Shown here piece by piece: positions 1-5,292 of a stretch of DNA of 5,292 bases. The notes under the pieces are model-generated. The model was given only the letters and a program-made list of their open reading frames with translations. It did no database searches and was not told the origin of the DNA. Position numbers and translations under genes: made by a program. The DNA comes from Thermoplasmata archaeon (GTDB taxonomy: Archaea > Thermoplasmatota > DAOVMN01), in NCBI GenBank assembly GCA_030630685.1, contig DAOVMN010000184.1, positions 1-5,292 on the forward strand, read 5' to 3'. Each line of letters begins with the position of its first letter. Positions within the stretch are counted from its first letter, which is position 1.

Positions 1-82
1 ATGCGGTGCCGAGGTACCCGGGCATTTCAACTTCTGCAACAAATGCGGCACACGCTTGAATAATGAGGAGGAAGAAGAATGA
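1..82 (+). CDS. C-terminal end of a zinc-ribbon protein (5' partial)
   Basis: Reading from base 2 gives 26 codons ending at TGA 80-82; base 1 is the third base of the preceding codon. The peptide begins with Cys-Gly-Ala-Glu, then has FCNKCG, then TRLNN and five glutamates. The spacing (CG, about ten residues, then CxxCG followed by a basic-hydrophobic T-R-L) is the second half of a four-cysteine zinc ribbon of the kind often found at the end of archaeal proteins; the first cysteine of the first pair would lie just upstream. The zinc ribbon is clear from the motif, but the function of the rest of the protein cannot be known from this fragment. The stop overlaps the start of the next gene by four bases (ATGA), which suggests co-transcription and translational coupling. 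The polyglutamate tail also encodes the ribosome-binding site of the downstream gene. Confidence 0.8.
   Translation, partial: CGAEVPGHFNFCNKCGTRLNNEEEEE
65..71 (+). promoter_or_regulatory. Ribosome-binding site (GAGGAGG) for the large surface protein
   Basis: GAGGAGG lies seven bases before the ATG at 79 and matches the anti-Shine-Dalgarno end of archaeal or bacterial 16S rRNA very well. It fixes ATG 79 as the start. The next in-frame ATG, at 118, would remove most of the signal peptide and has no comparable site. The motif sits inside the last codons of the upstream gene, where it is read as Glu codons. Confidence 0.85.
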
Positions 83-159
83 TCAGAAGGAAGCTATCGG
101 TTTTGATTATAGGTTTCATGCTGTTCTCAATCCTTTCGCTCTCTCCCATTACAAAAGGA
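79..159 (+). other. Sec signal peptide (residues 1-27)
   Basis: The N-terminus has a basic n-region (MIRRK) and a hydrophobic core of about 16 residues (LSVLIIGFMLFSILSL). A polar c-region (SPITKG) precedes an acidic mature start (DEPVERE). Cleavage after Gly27 is the best guess; the exact site is not certain. No lipobox cysteine follows the core, so this is not a lipoprotein signal. Confidence 0.85.
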
Positions 160-3100
160 GACGAGCCAGTGGAACGAGAAGACGGGGTACTCGAGAACAC
201 CGGAGACTGGGTCATCGAGGATGGGGAGAATTTCAGCTACACGAACAAGACCATCATCATAAATGGGAACCTCACAGTGAACGGCACCCTTTCCCTGACA
301 GGCTGTGACCTCATCATGAATCGTACCTCCACCACTCTAAAAGTGAATGGGGAGCTTCACCTCATAGATACCAACATCTCAGGGAATTCCACCTACTACT
401 ATTTCATGGTCTATGGGATAATGAATTCCCTGAACAGCAACTTTACAGATATGATAGGCTCCAGCACCCCGCCGTATGTGGGTGGGCTTCAAGTATATTC
501 CGAAGATGTGGTGATAGATGGAGGAATTATCTACAATAATACGAGAGACAACGACTACAGCTTTACGGGTCTTTATATTCAATCGAACATTACTGTTAGG
601 AATCTCACTATCCAAGATAATGAGTTCAACGTGGTGGTCAACGGGTCAGCACCGGAATTCCACAATTGCACCATCCGATCTCCGGTCGGTGTAACTCTCT
701 ACATGGTGAATGGTGCTTCTCCCTCTTTTATCGAAGGAGTGCCGGAAGGTGAAAAAATGTTCGAGGATGAGGCCTCCTCATTCAACATCTGCCACCTCCT
801 GAGCGTTCATGTGATCCTGGAGAACGGAACTGCGGTACCGGGGGCGGCGGTAAGAGCTCGGAGTCGGATCGGTCTCGTGAAGAATGGAATCACGGACAGC
901 ACCGGATGGGTGCGGAATATCGTGCTTATCAATTACACAAGCCACAAATCAGGGGGTGATACCGTGCATGTCCCCTACGTCGTCAGCGCGAAGAAGTTTG
1001 GTCTGCAGGTACAGAAGGAGACCGAACTCCTCCTATACACCACCACCGTCCTTGAGCTGATACTTGTCGGGGATTCCTTTGGCTATTCCCTCATCAGGGG
1101 GGACTTCAATGGGGACAGTCTCCTGGACCTGGTGGTTGGTGTGCCCGGCAACACTAGCGGAACTCGGGTGCCTGGAGCGGTCTTTGTGTATCTAAACAAT
1201 GGTGGCCTTGAGCTTAGAGAGTTGAATGAAGGTATGGCAGACCTGACCATTGAAGGGGTGGATGGAAGCGGGTTCGGTTCTACCTTAGCAGCGGGGGACA
1301 TCGACGGTGACGGCTACGATGACCTAATTGTGGGGGCAATCTCGGCATCCGAGAACGGAGAAGATTCCGGAAGGGTGTACTTCTTCTCTGGCTCGGAGAC
1401 GCCTGCCTGGAACGAGGTGGAGGATGCTGCTTTTTACTTTGATGGCGAACCGGGTTCCAATCTCGGTAAACATCTCCTGGTCACAAACCTTAACAACGAC
1501 GGGTTCATGGATTTTGTTATAGGAGATAACGAGCATTCTTATGTCTATTACGGCACATCGGACCCGGCAAGTGATTACACGGGCATAAGTGAGGTGCATT
1601 CATACGCAACAGTGAAGGGAATCCACGATGATACCCAGAAACTCTTATCTAAAGTTCAGCATAATGACAATGAACGCTATCTTGTGAATCCTAAGAAAAA
1701 ACTCCACATCCATAACTTCACCATTGATGAAATCAAGGGAGAGATCACAGAAGTTACGCTCCGTGTCCAGTACATAACCGATCAATATTATGGCTATAAT
1801 CAGCAAGAACGTAACTGGATGAAGGTAAGAATAGGTGATGGTGAATGGATGGACACCATAAGACCCACCGACCATCACAATTCCGAACATACGGAGACAT
1901 TCGACCTTTTCGCCAACGGGATAAATACCCTTGAACAACTCGAAAAGCTGGAGATATTTTTCGAGAGCTGGGAAGGAAAGCAAGGAAACGATCATTACAT
2001 CCATTTCGATTTTATACACCTCGACATCGTTTCAATCCCACCGGGTATGAATCACACCCTGGAGCCTGGGAATCTTTCCTCAGGTGATGTGAACGGGGAT
2101 GGCTTTCCAGAGCTTATTATTTCCGACCCAGCAGATCAGGTGATCTATTTCGGTGGACCAAAGGGGCTCAGTGCACCAGATGCCCTCCAGATCAAGGAGT
2201 ATGAAGGGAACGCCACAAGAACCGATACCAAAAAAGGAAACCTTACCCTTGCAAAGATCGGTCAGTTCAAGAACGGTAACTTCGATGACGGCTGGGACCA
2301 TTGGTCGTTTGTACAGAACTCCAGGGGTGAGAAAGATGGTGACCTGAGACTTTTAGAAAACGATGTCGGAGACTGGCAGGTAAGCCCGCTCAGCGGGGCG
2401 CCAACGGGAGGATATGGTACTAATGATAACAACCTGAATGGCAGAGGTGGGGATAGCTCCGGCTTGCTTAAATCCGATCCTTTCTATATCGCGGATGAAA
2501 TCGAAGAGATAACACTCTGGCACAGATGGGAGGTACGCTCCTTCGATACCAATGAGGGAATGAACATAAAGTTATATCGAGCCTCGGATGATACTGCTCT
2601 CCTAACCATCGCGGAATGGATGGCTACCTCAGATGGCCAGAATTACGAGGAAACCGGGGTTCTCAACGCCTCTGTGGTGGACCTGAGGGGAGAAACCGTG
2701 TATCTGGCCATGGAGACCCTTGGAGGCGATGATAACCGAGATGAAGGTCTATGGCAGATCGACGATATCGATCTTTTACCAAGCCTCTTTTATGAGAACG
2801 GCACTTTTATTTCCAATTGGATCATGTTCGAGGGAAATCTCTCATCCTACACCCCATCGTGGAACGAGGAACTGAACAATGGTACCGTTTCAGTGAAGTT
2901 CAGAACAAATACCAGTGAGAACTGGTCTGATATTTCCGAGTGTGTAAGTGGTGAAAAAATCGAGCTCCCAACACCCTCGGACAACTTGCAGTACAGAGTT
3001 GTGATGACAAACAACGGCTCTGCTACTCCGGTGGTAAGGAACCTCGGCATCGGATATCTTTTTGAAGGGCAGATTGTGCCATTATACCTTTCCACCAGCT

Positions 3101-5292
3101 ATGGAAAGGTTAAACTGGGAGATATCGACGGGGATGGTGCCGACGACCTCCTCTTCCTCAAGGACGAAGGGATCGACATCCATTACGGCTCCGCCAACTT
3201 CTCCGAGGATTTCAATGCATCCAACATCACCTCATACTATTCCGGAAATGTTGCAGACTTCTCCTTCCTTGACCTCGAGAGGGATGGGAAGGATGAAGTG
3301 GTCGTGGTAGGGGAGAGCATCAGGATCCTGGATTTCAGTGCTGAAGCGGTTTGGCAGAGAAACCTTACCGCCAGCCGTGTGGTATGGAACACTGCATCCG
3401 ATCCGGAATATCATCTGAACACGGGTGCCATCTATTTCCTTCCAGCCTATGACAGGGAATTGAGGGTCCTCGACATAGATGTCCCTGTGCTGGTAAATCC
3501 TGGAGAGAACCAGAGCATAGGCATCACCCTGGGCAACGCCGGAATGACGGATGCTCTGAACCTGACCCTTTATCTCAACATAACAGCACAGGGTTATTCC
3601 CGCAATTTCTCCCTGGGCTTCAATCTTTCCTCCATGAGTTCGGGCGTATTTGCCTTTATCTGGCCTGTACCTGCGGATGAGGGGGTGAGCTACACCCTCG
3701 TTGCAGAGGCGGTGATGGAAGATGACAGGGTGCCGGAGAACGATAACCTCAGCATGATGGTCACAACAAAGAGACACGGGATCCGCATGTCTGCTCCATC
3801 GCCAACGGCATCCGCCCATGGAGGGGATGAATTAAGCTATCCCATCATCCTGAACAATACCGGTACATTCGAGACCGAGAATGTCTCGCTTTCCCTCGAC
3901 CTTTCCCTGGGCTGGAGCGGCACCTACTACTACCTGGGCCTGCCGGTTGAAAAAATTCTTGTTGCTGTCTCTGAGCAGCTCACCTTCATTGCATTCAGCC
4001 CCTTTGACGAGATGGATGATGATTTCATCCTGAACCTGACGGCCAATGCCTTTAGTGCGACCACTGGAGTCGATCTCACCGCCACCGTACTGCGCCCGGA
4101 CCTTGTTGTTGAAGAGGTATCGCTTTATCGCGCGGACGGGGTTCAGACAAATGATACCATCCACGGGGTGGAAGGGGATGTTGAGGTACTCAGGATCAGA
4201 GTAGCCAACCAGGGACCCACCTATTCCACGCCCTTCAACGTGTCTATCCAAAGGAACGACACACCAATTCAGGAGTTCAGACACCCTGGGCTTGATGCCG
4301 GGAAGGACACATGGTTCTCATTTCGGATCGTCCCGGAGGCAGGTGTGCTGAACATCACCGCAGAAGTGGATTCCCTTTATGAAGTACCGGAGATGGATGA
4401 GGACAACAACCTCACAGAGAAGTTCGATATTAAGAACAATACCCCTGTGGGAGATTACAACCTCACCGGAGAGATAAGGGATATATTCGGTGAAGGGGTG
4501 GAGAATGCGAATGTGACCCTTGAGTGGGGAAATAATGATGTTATACTGGTTACTGATGAGAACGGGGACTTCTCTCGCGTCCTGACTGCCATGGAGTACA
4601 ACGACACCATGATGCTCTACATTAACGCCACAGATGGGAATAACATCACAAAAGCAAGCATTATCCTTTATTCCGAGGATAGAGGTAAGCATCTTATTCT
4701 AACCTTGAATCAATACATCGTGGAGGTCAATGGACCGGATACAGTTTCCAATATCGAGACCGGAGGGAATACAAGCATCACAGTAGAGGTTACGAATAAG
4801 GGGAATATCAATGCCAGCTTCATCCTAACCGCCTCCAAGGCCCCGGGGGACTGGAGCATAGAATTCCTTGGCCTGTCGGGAGGAAAGCTCGATCTGAGTG
4901 TGGAGGAAAATGCCCAGGTGGAGGTATCGATCCGCGCTTCAGCCAACCCTGAACATTCCAAGGGCTATCAGAGGTATTTCCTCTCCCTATTTGTTTATGC
5001 AGAGATATATCCCGAAGCGAACGATACATTTTCTCACAGCATCGAGGTAGAGCCTCATCATGCTATGGTGGTGAGCGTTGTTGGGGAGAATACAGGTGAG
5101 GCACGGCCCCATGAGGAGCTAAGTTTTGATCTCAAGGTGGAGAACCAGGGCAACATCAAGGACACCCTCATCCCCGAACTCTTTGGTTATCCAATCGAAG
5201 AATACCAGTTCAACATTTCCTATGCAGTGCTTGAGATAGGGGAATTCGCATTCTTCACCCTTAACCTCACCATGCCCCACCTGCCCGCAGGG
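79..5292 (+). CDS. Giant secreted multidomain surface protein with beta-helix, FG-GAP propeller and tandem Ig-like (CARDB/NEW3) domains (3' partial)
   Basis: The frame is open for 1738 codons from ATG 79 to the window end, with no stop and no visible frameshift. Domains in order: signal peptide 1-27; beta-helix-like repeats 37-232; Ig-like 243-331; FG-GAP/VCBS-type propeller about 325-1130 with calcium loops at residues 342, 407, 470, 670, 1015 and 1065, interrupted by insertions at 503-655 and 728-994; tandem Ig-like stalk 1130-1738 and beyond. A hand count gives about 57 N-X-S/T sequons and only four cysteines (76, 197, 238, 955), as expected for an exported archaeal glycoprotein. Such proteins are usually held by a C-terminal membrane helix or sorting signal, which would lie past the window. 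The role is inferred as adhesion, cell-surface structure or glycan binding; no catalytic motif was recognised. Expression is probably coupled to the upstream zinc-ribbon gene through the ATGA overlap. Confidence 0.93.
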   Translation, partial: MIRRKLSVLIIGFMLFSILSLSPITKGDEPVEREDGVLENTGDWVIEDGENFSYTNKTIIINGNLTVNGTLSLTGCDLIMNRTSTTLKVNGELHLIDTNISGNSTYYYFMVYGIMNSLNSNFTDMIGSSTPPYVGGLQVYSEDVVIDGGIIYNNTRDNDYSFTGLYIQSNITVRNLTIQDNEFNVVVNGSAPEFHNCTIRSPVGVTLYMVNGASPSFIEGVPEGEKMFEDEASSFNICHLLSVHVILENGTAVPGAAVRARSRIGLVKNGITDSTGWVRNIVLINYTSHKSGGDTVHVPYVVSAKKFGLQVQKETELLLYTTTVLELILVGDSFGYSLIRGDFNGDSLLDLVVGVPGNTSGTRVPGAVFVYLNNGGLELRELNEGMADLTIEGVDGSGFGSTLAAGDIDGDGYDDLIVGAISASENGEDSGRVYFFSGSETPAWNEVEDAAFYFDGEPGSNLGKHLLVTNLNNDGFMDFVIGDNEHSYVYYGTSDPASDYTGISEVHSYATVKGIHDDTQKLLSKVQHNDNERYLVNPKKKLHIHNFTIDEIKGEITEVTLRVQYITDQYYGYNQQERNWMKVRIGDGEWMDTIRPTDHHNSEHTETFDLFANGINTLEQLEKLEIFFESWEGKQGNDHYIHFDFIHLDIVSIPPGMNHTLEPGNLSSGDVNGDGFPELIISDPADQVIYFGGPKGLSAPDALQIKEYEGNATRTDTKKGNLTLAKIGQFKNGNFDDGWDHWSFVQNSRGEKDGDLRLLENDVGDWQVSPLSGAPTGGYGTNDNNLNGRGGDSSGLLKSDPFYIADEIEEITLWHRWEVRSFDTNEGMNIKLYRASDDTALLTIAEWMATSDGQNYEETGVLNASVVDLRGETVYLAMETLGGDDNRDEGLWQIDDIDLLPSLFYENGTFISNWIMFEGNLSSYTPSWNEELNNGTVSVKFRTNTSENWSDISECVSGEKIELPTPSDNLQYRVVMTNNGSATPVVRNLGIGYLFEGQIVPLYLSTSYGKVKLGDIDGDGADDLLFLKDEGIDIHYGSANFSEDFNASNITSYYSGNVADFSFLDLERDGKDEVVVVGESIRILDFSAEAVWQRNLTASRVVWNTASDPEYHLNTGAIYFLPAYDRELRVLDIDVPVLVNPGENQSIGITLGNAGMTDALNLTLYLNITAQGYSRNFSLGFNLSSMSSGVFAFIWPVPADEGVSYTLVAEAVMEDDRVPENDNLSMMVTTKRHGIRMSAPSPTASAHGGDELSYPIILNNTGTFETENVSLSLDLSLGWSGTYYYLGLPVEKILVAVSEQLTFIAFSPFDEMDDDFILNLTANAFSATTGVDLTATVLRPDLVVEEVSLYRADGVQTNDTIHGVEGDVEVLRIRVANQGPTYSTPFNVSIQRNDTPIQEFRHPGLDAGKDTWFSFRIVPEAGVLNITAEVDSLYEVPEMDEDNNLTEKFDIKNNTPVGDYNLTGEIRDIFGEGVENANVTLEWGNNDVILVTDENGDFSRVLTAMEYNDTMMLYINATDGNNITKASIILYSEDRGKHLILTLNQYIVEVNGPDTVSNIETGGNTSITVEVTNKGNINASFILTASKAPGDWSIEFLGLSGGKLDLSVEENAQVEVSIRASANPEHSKGYQRYFLSLFVYAEIYPEANDTFSHSIEVEPHHAMVVSVVGENTGEARPHEELSFDLKVENQGNIKDTLIPELFGYPIEEYQFNISYAVLEIGEFAFFTLNLTMPHLPAG
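187..774 (+). other. Right-handed beta-helix-like repeat region (residues about 37-232)
   Basis: The segment carries short alternating hydrophobic strands separated by Asn/Gly/Ser turns, for example IIINGNLTVNGTLSLTGCDL, LKVNGELHLIDTNISGNS and ITVRNLTIQDNEFNVVVNGS. This 'L-x-V-x-G-x-L-x-L' rhythm, followed by N-G-x and H-N-C-T-I turns, is typical of parallel beta-helix domains (pectate-lyase-like or NosD-like) in archaeal surface proteins. It holds 13 of the sequons and cysteines 76 and 197. No polysaccharide-lyase catalytic residues can be assigned, so a structural or binding role is more likely than an enzymatic one. Confidence 0.65.
805..1071 (+). other. Ig-like / carboxypeptidase-regulatory-like domain (residues about 243-331)
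   Basis: The stretch reads VHVILENGTAVPGAAVRARS, then a D-S-T-G-W turn, then alternating hydrophobic strands (VPYVVSAKKFGLQ). The pattern 'V-x-x-x-N-G-x-x-V-x-G-A-x-V' followed by 'T-D-x-x-G' is the hallmark of carboxypeptidase-regulatory-like or CnaB-like beta-sandwich domains. It acts as a linker between the beta-helix and the propeller. Confidence 0.6.
1585..2043 (+). other. Insertion 1 in the propeller: AT-rich, histidine-rich beta-sandwich-like module (residues about 503-655)
   Basis: The module lies between propeller loops 3 and 4. It reads as alternating strands with EITEVTLRVQYITDQYY, WMKVRIGDGEWMDTI, a TFDLFANGINTLEQLEKLEI segment and a closing HFDFIHLDIV strand, which suggests a jelly-roll of the carbohydrate-binding type. 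The family is not recognised with confidence. Eleven histidines fall within about 150 residues (507, 516, 528, 543, 545, 599, 600, 604, 639, 642, 647), several next to Asp or Glu. By hand count GC is about 41% over 1621-2040, against 56% over 1081-1320. Confidence 0.5.
2260..2778 (+). other. Insertion 2a: MAM/CBM-like jelly-roll module (residues about 728-900)
   Basis: The module opens with F-K-N-G-N-F-D-D-G-W-D-H-W-S, the usual start of 'NGxFExGxxxW' jelly-roll modules. It continues with a Gly/Asn-rich stretch (GGYGTNDNNLNGRGGDSSG), then L-K-S-D-P-F-Y-I, ITLWHRWEVRSF, VYLAMETLGG and the closing W-Q-I-D-D-I-D-L-L. The ending 'W-x-I-D-D-I' is common in MAM-like and related carbohydrate-binding sandwiches. 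A glycan or calcium-assisted binding role is plausible but not shown by specific residues. Confidence 0.6.
2788..3060 (+). other. Insertion 2b: small beta-sandwich module (residues about 904-994)
   Basis: The pattern is Y-E-N-G-T-F-I-S-N-W, then W-N-E-E-L-N-N-G-T-V-S-V-K-F-R-T-N, W-S-D-I-S-E, LQYRVVMTNNGSATPVVRNL and G-I-G-Y. This 'G-x-F-x-S... tP-x-v-x-x-v-x-i-x-Y' arrangement recurs in prokaryotic extracellular proteins, where predicted strands compare sampled values along a sandwich. It contains Cys955 and ends where propeller loop 5 begins. No named family is assigned with certainty. Confidence 0.55.
3463..5292 (+). other. Tandem Ig-like stalk: CARDB, NEW3-like, CARDB, carboxypeptidase-regulatory-like, NEW3-like, NEW3-like (residues about 1129-1738, continues)
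   Basis: CARDB-like domain 1 (1129-1231) has LRVLDIDVPVLVNPGENQSI, N-A-G-M-T-D-A-L-N and closing V-P-E-N-D-N-L. A NEW3/NPCBM-associated-like domain follows (1235-1339: PIILNNTGTFETENVSLSL). CARDB 2 (1340-1450) is the clearest: R-P-D-L-V-V-E-E-V, V-A-N-Q-G-P, and V-P-E-M-D-E-D-N-N-L. A carboxypeptidase-regulatory-like domain (1460-1543) shows LTGEIRDIFGEGVENANVTL with T-D-E-N-G-D-F. Next is a NEW3-like domain (1544-1657: ITVEVTNKGNINASFILTAS, A-P-G-D-W-S-I). Another begins near 1658 (DLKVENQGNIKDTL) and is cut by the window end. Such strings usually act as a rod that projects the N-terminal binding domains away from the membrane or S-layer. Confidence 0.75.

Larger units (their letters stand above)
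1051..3468 (+). other. Split FG-GAP/VCBS-type (integrin-alpha-like) beta-propeller (residues about 325-1130)
   Basis: Six calcium-loop motifs of the D-x-D-G-D-G-x-x-D type are visible: GDFNGDSLLDLVVG (Asp342), GDIDGDGYDDLIVG (Asp407), a weaker TNLNNDGFMDFVIG (Asn470), GDVNGDGFPELII (Asp670), GDIDGDGADDLLF (Asp1015) and a weak LDLERDGKDEVVVVG (Asp1065). Some are preceded by the F-G or Y-G of the FG-GAP signature (SFGYSL, GFGSTL, SYGKVK). Each of the first five is followed by a strand such as VFVYL, RVYFFSG, VYYG, VIYFGG or IHYG. Loops 1, 2 and 3 are 65 and 63 residues apart, a normal blade length. The next gaps are 200 and 345 because other domains are inserted. A seventh, loop-less blade may lie at 1075-1130. 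In the family such propellers bind calcium and mediate adhesion or ligand binding. Confidence 0.8.

Noticed and set aside
1..63. Short frame starting with ATG at base 1
   Set aside because: It encodes only 20 residues without a motif, whereas the frame from base 2 gives a clear zinc-ribbon ending.
118..120. Alternative in-frame start at Met14
   Set aside because: It would truncate the signal peptide and lacks a ribosome-binding site; ATG 79 has an excellent one at proper spacing.
63..308. Plus-strand open frame from ATG 63, shifted relative to the large gene
   Set aside because: It starts upstream of the ribosome-binding site, gives a basic Arg/His-rich peptide without domain features, and overlaps the signal peptide and beta-helix of the true frame.
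1645..2019. Minus-strand open frame of 124 codons with hydrophobic stretches
   Set aside because: The hydrophobic look is a by-product of the AT-rich, charged plus-strand insertion read backwards. The plus-strand frame is uninterrupted and has beta-sandwich-like strands.
2385..2397. Perfect inverted repeat CCCGCT-C-AGCGGG
   Set aside because: The one-base spacer would force melting of part of the stem, there is no T-tract, and it lies inside the coding sequence. It is probably a chance palindrome, not a terminator.
3232..3819. Minus-strand open frame of 195 codons
   Set aside because: It lies wholly opposite the continuous plus-strand frame, which here encodes recognisable propeller and CARDB motifs. 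The antisense product has no recognisable domain and no good ribosome-binding context was seen.
3832..4692. Two consecutive minus-strand open frames (150 and 124 codons)
   Set aside because: They are antisense to the NEW3/CARDB stalk, whose plus-strand motifs (V-P-E-M-D-E-D-N-N) are clear. The predicted antisense peptides show no known motif.

Overview
The window is almost entirely one very long plus-strand reading frame. It opens at an ATG at position 79 and runs 1738 codons without a stop to the last base (5292), so the C-terminus lies outside. The only other gene is the last 26 codons of an upstream gene ending in a zinc ribbon. Its TGA stop (80-82) overlaps the ATG of the long frame (ATGA), so the two are probably read from one transcript. 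No RNA genes, mobile elements, CRISPR arrays, promoters or terminators were seen.

The organism is probably an archaeon, most likely a euryarchaeote of the Thermoplasmatota type. This rests on a strong GAGGAGG ribosome-binding site, frequent AGA/AGG and ATA codons, and a mix of modules (beta-helix, FG-GAP/VCBS propeller, CARDB, NEW3-like Ig domains) with dense N-glycosylation sequons, which is typical of large archaeal surface proteins. This is inference from style, not a database match; a bacterium is not excluded.

Layout of the large protein by residue: Sec signal peptide (1 to about 27); beta-helix-like repeats (about 37-232); an Ig/carboxypeptidase-regulatory-like domain (about 243-331); an integrin-alpha-like beta-propeller with six calcium-loop motifs (about 325-1130). 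Two large insertions interrupt the propeller: one of about 150 residues (503-655) and one of about 270 residues (728-994, two beta-sandwich modules). A stalk of tandem Ig-like domains follows (CARDB, NEW3-like, CARDB, carboxypeptidase-regulatory-like, NEW3-like, NEW3-like), continuing off the window.

The protein is probably a secreted or surface-anchored adhesin or glycan-binding structural protein. Nothing in it looks like an enzyme active site. I see no clear new multi-gene system here. The most unusual points are the nested architecture of the propeller and the AT-rich, histidine-rich first insertion.
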